Part shown: piece by piece, positions 50,901-59,500 of the stretch
Numbering within the stretch: the stretch's first letter is position 1
Layout of the letters: each line of letters begins with the position of its first letter
Source: Siphlonurus alternatus
Taxonomy: Eukaryota; Arthropoda; Insecta; Ephemeroptera; Siphlonuridae
DNA length: 64,000 nt
Direction of reading: 5' to 3'
NCBI GenBank assembly: GCA_949825025.1
Contig: OX463778.1
Location: 51,236,829-51,300,828, forward strand
Made by a program: the position numbers and the translations under genes
Notes under the pieces: model-generated
The model's database searches: none
What the model saw: only the letters and a program-made list of their open reading frames with translations
What the model was told of the DNA's origin: nothing

Positions 50901-52066
50901 TTCAGTGCAAAAATTATAATTTTTTTCTATCGCTCACTAAACGAAAATCGCACGTGAAAGAAATTAACAAAAACACACACGTACGAGACACAGCGACGAA
51001 TAAAATTTTTATTTTTTAATATTGAAAATAAAATATCACTTACTTTCATTAAATGATTGGAGATAGCGAAATACCATCGCAGCATTCGCAGGACGTGTAC
51101 CTTCCTCCGGCCGCAGGGGTCCCAGCGCGGGTGGCACCCGTTATTTACGTTAACAGTAACTACATAATGCATCTTACTCGTGAGCTGCAGTGCAAGAGAG
51201 TGAACCGCATCCTCGACCTACCTCAATCTCAAAAAATAAACCAGTGCTACCAACATAGCAAAAATTGAACTAAACTTGGAACAAACACTCGTGCAAGCCT
51301 AGCGGAACAAATTTTTAAATACCAACATGAAAAAATATCTCTAACAATATTGAATACAATACAAACATGTCTCATGCCGTTAAACTTCACGTATTGCATA
51401 TTAATACATGGAAAATAAACAGCGCAATATATTTTTTTAGTGAGCAATAACGAAGCTTATATTATATACCTTATCGTGGTTGTCGAAATTACATTTTCAT
51501 AGCATTCGAAGGAAAGAAAATATAGTGCAATTCACACAATACGGTTTGCAACACTGTTTTTCATCTGTAGAGCTAGTGGCGAATAGAAATGTCGGACTGA
51601 CAGAGCGTCGAAAAACCTTGTTTTGTTTCATTAATTTAACACTGTAATAATACACTCACATGATTTGTACCGTAATATATGAGTCCCTCTATATTTCAAA
51701 ATGCAAAATCGACGAGAAATATAAATGCCAAAGCAGTTTTGGTAAGCCATCGAAGTTGCTTTAGGGGGTCTCTTAATAAGTGGTAAAACCCATATTATAT
51801 GTACATGTATTGTGCTGTTGATGAGACTTTTGTGTATATTTTTATGCATATGCATACCATAGAATTCCAACATTTCAAAGCCATTATTTTTAATGCTTTT
51901 AATATTACCTGCATTTCAAAACTAGCCATTGATAAGCAGTCTTGGCATAGTGGCTACTTTCTGGTGGACGATTCACATACACCGTAACACCAAATAAATC
52001 TGTCCTCTTTGGAAGAGAGGCAAATAATAATACAGGTTTCGAATTATCTGTATTAGAGGATGCCAT
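36133..52066 (-). CDS. C18orf63-like protein (DUF4708 family)
   Basis: Ten coding exons, in transcript order: 52066-51909, 45286-45148, 44546-44366, 43977-43812, 39554-39458, 39391-39290, 38761-38570, 38078-37277, 36998-36937 and 36651-36133. Phases agree throughout, giving 805 aa; an upstream in-frame ATG at 52,114 would add 16. The first ~310 residues follow human C18orf63 closely: KPVLLFASLP, YSLLARMAPCWNQLGPSYLV, GRDFL, PFLSYRELRRHW, YGYRLPEELP, YTYPALCVR. A long Ser/Pro/Thr-rich low-complexity middle includes two LNTP-W motifs. The C-terminus (APLLIKWLKDRGVPCKTREK, then KAILVTRA) looks like a SAP-type helix-loop-helix; SAP modules often bind DNA. The human protein has no established function. 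Intron 1 (6.6 kb) and intron 4 (4.3 kb, between exons 43977-43812 and 39554-39458) are full of repeats. Confidence 0.88.
37015..37102. repeat. (AAAT)n microsatellite
   Basis: About 21 uninterrupted TAAA units lie in the C18orf63 intron, 17 bases from the acceptor of the 62-base exon (36,937-36,998). It may be the tail of a lost LINE. Confidence 0.9.
38840..39241. mobile_element. Hairpin MITE in a C18orf63 intron
   Basis: TAGAGATAACGCTGATCAGC on the left is inverted on the right as ACCGATGTTATCTCTA, with mismatches. The arms pair through TGTTCGACGTAGGTCC, TTGATTAACATGTTAATC and the GGCAGATATT/AATATCTCTGC segments, about 190 bases per arm. No ORF. A TTAA-like flank (CTAA/TTAA) is possible but degraded. 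It fills nearly the whole intron between exons 38,761 and 39,290. Confidence 0.75.
39847..43420. mobile_element. Giant foldback element in C18orf63 intron 4, TA-flanked
   Basis: TACAGAGTGAGTCACAATTC at the left end is exactly inverted at the right end, each flanked by TA. The arms (~39,847-41,370 and ~41,919-43,420) are nearly identical inverted copies about 1.5 kb long. Each arm holds at least four tandem units of ~143 bases with the palindromic core GGGGTCACTGGTGACCCC (left-arm cores at ~40,338, 40,480, 40,624 and 40,766), then a long A or T run beside the loop. No transposase or other gene is visible. TA duplication fits a Tc1/mariner-like mover, but the structure is that of a foldback element. 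Apparent ORFs in both arms are mirror shadows of the repeat. Confidence 0.9.
41552..41761. mobile_element. MITE nested in the loop of the 40-kb foldback
   Basis: CAGAGA, then CTCCGTGTCTTATGGCCAG, on the left is inverted on the right as CTGGCCATAAGACATGGAG with terminal TCTCTG. An inner pair (TAACTGAGAG with CTCTCAGTTA) extends the hairpin. Its ends are unrelated to those of the host element. Confidence 0.7.
44735..45029. mobile_element. MITE with perfect 8-base target duplication (hAT-like)
   Basis: CATTGAGCTCTATACAAGGC continues as TAGAGGG, and the right end is its exact inverse, ending GCTCAATG; the terminal repeat is 27 bases. Both sides are flanked by ATTGCTAT (44,727-44,734 and 45,030-45,037). 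Eight-base duplication points to hAT or a similar superfamily. The interior is moderately GC-rich without an ORF. It lies in intron 2 of C18orf63. Confidence 0.88.
45715..47795. repeat. Low-copy direct repeat modules in C18orf63 intron 1
   Basis: The block at ~45,715-46,235 recurs at ~47,305-47,790 in the same order: CCCTTCCAAAGCATTCACAT, TTTGAACTCCAATTTTTTAT, CAACAGCTTGTTGG, CCCAAGCGGGCGGCT, AGCGGCCAGGCGCCTGTCCC. A third, partial copy at ~46,995-47,100 has only the last part. GC-rich cores sit in AT-rich DNA. No coding frame is shared, so this is a dispersed or locally duplicated repeat of unknown type. Confidence 0.7.
47796..51908. other. Remainder of C18orf63 intron 1, repeat-rich
   Basis: No gene that I can support. 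Related segments recur, for example the ATATCACTTA/TTAAATCGAGCTT motif at ~46,850, 50,107 and 50,325, and AAAAATAATGCGGCATGCATGC at ~50,230 and 50,460. A small hairpin (AAGAACCTATGCGATC with an imperfect inverse) is at ~49,829-49,901. A GC-richer patch at ~51,085-51,150 has open frames on both strands but no recognisable family. Confidence 0.45.
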
Positions 52067-52441
52067 GATGACATTTGACGATGTATTAAAAGTATTAAAT
52101 TTTGCAGAAACCAAAACTAAAAAACCCAGAAAACTTGAAAATTGTCAAAGAATAAACCATCTGGAACAAGTCGTATTAGTTATAGTATCGCTTGAAATTA
52201 ACTTGCAATAATAAAAGTAAATACTAAAGAACAATTTTAAAGACCTATAAAACGCACATTTGAAATATAGGCATATTAATTAACTATTAAAAACAGTTTA
52301 TGGAGTTGCATCTATAGAACTTATACAGAAGTCTTCATTTTCGGCCATTCGAATTTGACAGGTGTTTCATTTTCGATTGTCAATTTTTAGCGGTAAATTT
52401 TGACTTTTGAGGAGTCCGGAGGATTCCGAGTTGAGAGCGAA

Positions 52442-52898
52442 TTAAGGCTTAACCTGAGAAATTTGGACGAAAAATTCGCTACAACAGATTTTCTTCAAAT
52501 TAATTTGGTGGACTCACAACAATCGTCAAATTAGCTCGGAATTTTTTCGGAATTTTTTAACCGTTGGTTTAATTATAATTAATTTATTTAAATGAGAATT
52601 TTGTATCCTTCCAATGTTAAATTTTTTAATTAGCATTGCAAAAAAACTATACAACAGATTCTTTTACTTTTTTTTTTACTAAAACCTAATTTTTTAAACT
52701 ATTTTTCTGAATTGTTTTCATATATTTTGAACCGTGGCGATGATCGTTTCCTATATGTGATGAGAAATGTGGCAACGTTCTCAAGGACTGTTGTCGCCAC
52801 CCCCTCCTAAAAATTTATGCGCATTCCAATGCAAACAGTGTTGCCACTATAGCCACGCCTCTTGACCTTGACAGACAAATTCTCAGGTTATACCTTAA
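52442..52898. mobile_element. TTAA-flanked MITE between C18orf63 and EXO1
   Basis: TTAAGGCTTAACCTGAGAA at the left corresponds inversely to TTCTCAGGTTATACCTTAA at the right. TTAA lies at 52,442-52,445 and 52,895-52,898. Only the ~20-base ends are repeated; the ~450-base interior is not a hairpin and has no transposase. TTAA targets suggest a piggyBac-type mover. Confidence 0.6.
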
Positions 52899-52919
52899 GT
52901 TCCAGGAACTTATTTGAGT

Positions 52920-53536
52920 TGAGAATATCCATCATATTATCTTCCTCAGCGTTCAGGATCCTGATCTGATAACAATGGATTGATCTAAATATTTTATAGC
53001 ATTTCAATTCATGAAAAACAAATGCCATGAACAGCTGAAAGACATATATATGGCTAAATTAATCCATGATACAACTATAAATTAAATTATATATTAAATA
53101 TATAAATTAATCTAATTTTTCCACAAATTAATTCATGCTCTATTATAACATATATTTTATAGCTTATAGAGTCTGCTAAAATTATGACATCAGGTTAATT
53201 TTGGACATGACTATATCTAGAAGTAAAATAAAAAAAAAAAAAATAAGTTGAAATTTTTATTTTATAAAATATAAATATATTGATACATTTGAAAACTTTT
53301 TTTTTTAACTAAATAACTTTTTACAGGTACAAAAAAAAACATTATCATATCATGATAAAAACTATATAATACATAATACAATGTACATAAAAAGCTTCAA
53401 TTGTTTTAATTATATATATAGCCTGTGAATTCATAAAAAAAAATTAATTTAAGCTTAAAATTAAAAGTTTTTAACTGAACAATATATTATGTAGTTTATG
53501 ATGACCACAAAATCTTCTCAGTGATAAAACGAAGCA
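52920..53536. other. AT-rich 3' flank of EXO1
   Basis: No gene is seen. It contains A and T runs and is very AT-rich. TTTATT at ~53,257 would be an AATAAA on the minus strand ~275 bases past the EXO1 stop, a possible but unproven poly(A) signal. Confidence 0.4.
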
Positions 53537-56500
53537 TCACATTGACTTTTTCTTCTGGAAGCCAAAGTTCAAGAGGGAAGACTGGCTGTGGCTGAGCTTG
53601 GTGACCTTGCGCAGCCCGACTGACCGAGGGGTGCTGGAGAGCTTGCTGCTGCCCTGCAGAGCTGGAGAACGCACCTCCACCTTTGTCTCCTGAGATGAAC
53701 TCCACTGGAATACTGAGGCCAGGTTCCTGTAACAAGACGCATAACACGAGGTATTAAATGCTGCAGGCACAATAATAGATTATAAAAATATATATTTTTT
53801 TTTTAAACAAAAAATTAAATACATACTGTAATAACTTAAACTTAAGCTAATATTAAATGTTAGGATTTCACTTATCAGATTTTTTTCCACATACTATAGA
53901 TAATGCTCCTGAATTATTTCATATTGTTGTGGAGGTGTCTATAGTAGTTTAAAGATGTTTAATTTTTACTAATTTGACTTCAGCAAATTAGACACTATCA
54001 TGATGATTTACTGTACACATTCTATTTTTCTTATGAGAGCAGTATTAAAAGAAAATTTGGGAGTGAAATTGCAGCACATCATGATACCAGCTTTATTTTT
54101 GTAAATTTCAGTCATGACTGCATGAGTGTGTAATATTATCCATACATTTCTGTACAGAAAAGAACATGAATAATTGTAGTCTTAATAATTTAGGTTATAA
54201 TGGGAGTTGTTAATTACCTTCTGCCACCTGTGGAGAGGCTGTGAGTGTCAGTGTTGGTGCAGGTCGGAGTCAGCGGGGCACTGCTTGGCCTGCCAAAGTA
54301 GCTGCAACACCAAACTCTACAGTTATCACAGTGTCAAGATCTCGTCAAATATCACAAAACATCAGGGCCGTACGTCCCATGCGCACGGTGCATACGTTTA
54401 ATTTTTTCTGCTCTATTATAGAGTTTTCCGTAAATTAATAGCCATTGCTTAGAAAAGCTGCGCAGAAACGAGTTTTAAATGTTAGTAGTCTACTGCGCAT
54501 GGCTCCGCAAAGTGTGCATGATAAAAAAGCTTGAATCCAAATGAAGCTGAGCAAACGCTAGGTGACTAATCTGCGCACAGCCAATAGCAGCTTTGTATGC
54601 TTTATGAACAAAGATACGAACTTCTACCCCAGATTGCTTGCGAATTGCAGTGTTTAAAAATTCTTTTAATACGTTACTGCAACCGGTTTGGCTTGTAGTA
54701 TTGTAAATAAATATCAAATTTGAGATGAGATAAAAAACAACGTTCTCGCTAATGTTGAACAAAAATTCTGCTCCGGTAGGGGCCCCTCGTGCAGCGAAAC
54801 AGCTGTTTTGAGCTCACTACGTGACGTCACCTTGGGTGTATTTGGCCAAAATGCGCAGATCAGTCCAAATTCGTAGGGCTGATGGACCTATCTATTATAG
54901 TTGTATCATGACAAAACATTTACAAATTTTTAGTAAACATTTAATAAATAATAAAATAAATAATAATATATAAAAAAATTAAAAAATAAAGAATTTTAGT
55001 CAGTGTTATAATCACCTAAAATAAAATTATTGATATATATTATGCTGTTAATAAAACTGCCAATTTTACTGCCATTTAGCATAGAGTACAACTACTGTAA
55101 TTATTACTCAAAGAAGTAATGATATCTCATTAAATCTCAATTGAAATGCATAGGCGTGCTTTTGCTGATAGTGACCCTCGTGCCATGTGTGCGTCACTTT
55201 TCAATCATTTACCTGTTTCTTTGAAGAACAAGAAAGAGCAAAGCAATTTTCCGTGTTTACTAAAGGATTTTTTAGTTAAGAAATGTTACTACAGTGTTAA
55301 GGATTATTTAATGAGAAATTTCTTAATATTTAGGTCTCTGATGAATTATTTTATTATCTTAATTGCACTAATACTATTAATTTTTCAGGTAATGGACATC
55401 TCCATCTGGTTCCCACCCAATGTTTGTTTATTTTTCAGCAATCTTTTGTTATTTTTATTGTGATGTATTGTTAGGAATAAATTGTTAAATAATCATTGTA
55501 TTATTGTATAAAGGTGAAATGAGTCTTAGGTTGAATATATGAAATTATTATTGTTTTTTTTTTTTTTTATTTTATTGTTAATGAGTTATTGCTTTTTGCA
55601 GATAATATACTTGCTATATTAAAATATTGTCCAATTGTCTCAATCTGTTTACAATAAATTTTGCCTATTCTGGATTGATATGGTGAGTGTTATAGTGTTT
55701 GTGTTATGTTTGTTTTCTGTTGTTATTAAATTTGTTATGTTTAGAATAGTTTGACAAGCACCATGAGGTGCTTGATACACACTGATATTGACGTGCTTAT
55801 ATTGTAATGTACAATCGAAAAGCAATAAAGATGAATATGAATATGAAGATCAAATTCATACTAACCTGCTAGTAGTCTGCATCTTGGAAGGGGAGTTGTT
55901 TTCATTTCTCTTCCGCTTTCCAAAGATGGGAGATTTGGGGACTATGATCTCAGGCTGGGAGTCCAAGGCATCATCACTCTGACTAGAGCTCTTGAAGAGA
56001 GGACGACGGAAGCGGAAGCGATCCAGCTGACTGCCCAGGTCAGAGCCAAATTCGGAAGATTGCGAGCTGGCTGGCTCCGTCTTCTGTGATGCCTCCTCTT
56101 CTTGTGTTGCATACAGTCGCTCCAGAGATGTCCTCCCTGTTACTCCCTCTTTTCCGTAGAGTTGTTGGGGAGATGTGTCTGACTCTATGATTGTGATGTC
56201 ATCGTCAGGAATACTGTCGTCAAATACTTCCTGTGGAGTAGCAAATGAACTGCTTGCTATGTTACCATTTTCTTCATGTTTTGGATTTGGACTATCCAAA
56301 ATTGTCAATTCACTATCTAATGAATATCTATTTAATTTAGGAGATTCATCAACACTTTTTATTTTTTTAGCAAAGGGATTCTTTGCTAAAGGACTTTTAT
56401 CTATTTCTAATTTAGAAGGACTCTCATCAATCATGGAGAGTATTTTACTAGGTGTAGTGCTCTTCCTTGGTGATGGGTCAGCTACTGCTGGAGTATTTCT

Positions 56501-59500
56501 CTTCTGGAAGAGATTCCTCGGTGAGAGCAACTCTGCCTTGGTCTCCACGGTCTCCTGGGCAAAGTACGAGGATTGCACCACTTCCTTGGTCTGCAACCCG
56601 TCAAACACACAGCTCTTGATTTCTGACTGTGCCACAGTACGAGAAGTAGTCTTGGTGGAGTACATGGCTGCAAGATCTTGGTCCATCAGCTCAGCATTAG
56701 GATACAGCTCTGAAACAAGAAACACTAGATAATTATATCATTTCTACTAGAGTAATGAGAGAAAAGAACTGAAAAAAAGTAACAATAGGATAAAGAAACT
56801 ACACTAAATTTTTCAACTTGCCTTGTTTAGGCTTAGAGATGAGAATTTTCTTGGTTTCCACGATGATCTCTTTGCCTTTGGTGGTAACAAATGCTGTAGT
56901 CCTTGTCTCTTGTTTTGGTTTTGTTGGTACATAATTCTTGTGCCAAATGCTGGTAGGAGGTAGCTGGAAAATTAAGACATCTTCATTGTAAACAGAGATC
57001 CCAGAGTAAAAATATGTCATTTTAAGCATTAATATCAGTCGCATCAATATTTAATTGATTCAGTAGTAGTCCAGTAAAATTAAGTTTTGACCCGGAAAAA
57101 ATTATTAAAGTTTTGAAACTTTCAGGGTCGATGTAGACTTATGTTCTAGATCACATACTCAAAATCCCCCAAAATCCCCCTGGGGCATTTCCGGTTACCC
57201 TTAAAAAATGGCGGCCAAAAAGCACTTTTTTAAAAAATTCGTAATTAAATCCCTAATTAAGCTACGTTAAAAATTTTAGCAGATAATTAAAGCCAAGAGT
57301 TGACATTAACAGGAAAATTAAAAATATTTTAAAATTTTGAAATTAATCAGTTTTTAATCAGTGATTAATTAAATTTTTATCAAAAGCTCGCGGATAGATT
57401 GTAAAAAAAAGCATAGAAATAATTTTTTTATGAAAAAAAGTTTCAAGTAAAAAACGTAGCTTGTGTTTTCTAGTTTCTTTAACTGTCATTAAATTTAATT
57501 TATGTTTATATTTAACGGAGATATGAGCGGATGAAGAAGAGCGCGCGTGGTCGCTCGGACGTTCAAACGACAATACAGCCGCCCGCTATGTATGCATTTA
57601 GGCTTGCGCGCTCTCTTGTCGCCGGCTTTACTTCTGTCGTGCAAATATTCTATGAAGTATGGGGGTAGTAAAACCCAATTTACCCCCTCCCCCCCCCCCC
57701 GAAATCATCTGTTTGATATGAATTTTGAGAATTTCATGATATTACAGGTATTTATATAAGAATAATATAGAAAGATTATGATATAGAATCCATATATTAT
57801 AGATTATAGGATTATATGAAAGACATGTTATGGCATTTTGTAAACAATAAGTTTACAATTTTTGTGGGAGGTATGGCGTAGTGCGTTTGACCGGGTCTCG
57901 TCAGATCACCGAAGTTAAGCAACGCTGTGCGTGGTTGCTAGTTGGATTGGTGACCATTGTATATTCAACAGAAATCATGTTACTAACCCAGGGGTAAATC
58001 ATTGCGCTTTTCTACCCACCATATGGGTCCCCTGCATGGTTTTGTACCATTGCACTACGGTCCATTGACAAAAGCTGTAGTGTCTATTTTAGTTGAGATT
58101 TCCACGTTTCCCTCAATCGTAGGCGAATGCTGGCATGGCCGGGGCAATACTTGTTCTAGAAGACTCCGCGAAACGTGTACGAATGAGCACTTTTTAGTTT
58201 TTAGTGAGTGAACTGCTCACCAATCTTTTTCATTTGCCATGGCACATGGGTTGTTTTACGGAAATTTTGAGTATAATATAATTATTTATGTATAATTATG
58301 TTATATTATTGTAAAGTTCCCATCAAGAGACAAAAAAACGCTCAAAACGCTCAAGTTGGAGTTTCGGAAGGTTCGGGGTTTCAAACTCACATTTGTTAGT
58401 GAGTAATAGTAATTAACATTTGTAATAAAAAGTATCCAATTATGGTTTGATAAAGGAAAGAAATATAATCTATAACCATGCGAAAATTTATAATAAAGAC
58501 TAAGAAGTTTATAGTTGTACATATTATACAAAAATGTATAGATTCTTATTGACTCTGTACTCGTATATGCACATAATGATAAACATTTTTCTCAATGTTA
58601 TTTATATTCTTATATTCTTACTATATAAATTTACTATTAATTGAGAATACCTGCAGGTTATAATCCTGGAAAATCAACTACTTTACGAGAATTTTGCCTT
58701 CAATGCGTATGCATAATGTTATGTATATATAAAGCCTGTATTACACGTACAATTTTGCACACGATTTTTCCTTGCAAGAAAATTTAATCTCCATATAAAC
58801 AAATGAAGTTCAAGTTTTCTTGAAAGTTAAAATTGTATGCAATAGTTACAAAACTTGTATCGTGTAATACCGGCTTTTCTTAACAAAATTGTCTTAAAAA
58901 TTTAATTTCAATACATTTTTCTCAACCATTATAGTAAAATAATTTGCAATATCCATTACCCCATTCCCCATTCATTAATAAAAATACTTTTTTCACTAAC
59001 GTTATTTTTGTTTTGTTAATACACATTATGCATATACGCATTGAACGCAAAATTCTCGTATAGTAGTTGATTTTCCAGGATTATAACCTGCAGGTACTCT
59101 CAATTAACAGTAAATTTATATAGTAAGAATCTAAGAATATATATAACATTGAGAATAATGTTTATCATTATGTGCATATAGGAGTACAGAGTCAATAAGA
59201 ATCTACACATTTTTGTATAATATGTACAACTATAAACTTCTTAGTCTTTATTATAAATTTTCGCATGGTTATAGATTATATTTCTTTCCTTTATCAAACC
59301 ATAATTGGATACTTTTTATTACAAATGTTAATTACTATTACTCACTAACAAATGTGAGTTTGAAACCCCGAACCTTCCGAAACTCCAACTTGAGCGTTTT
59401 GAGCGTTTTTTTGTCTCTTGATGGGAACTTTACAATAATATAACATAATTATACATAAATAATTATATTATACTCAAAATTTCCGTAAAACAACCCATGT

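Noticed and set aside
50927..51268. Overlapping ORFs on both strands with a GTAAGT near 51,050, considered as an upstream exon of C18orf63
   Set aside because: The C18orf63 first exon at 51,909-52,066 joins exon 2 in frame and matches the human N-terminus. The ATATCACTTA context at 51,040 is part of a local repeat.
57866..57957. A genuine 5S rRNA gene
   Set aside because: Only the internal promoter region matches; the ends of 5S rRNA are not recognisable and the segment is inside a transposon arm.
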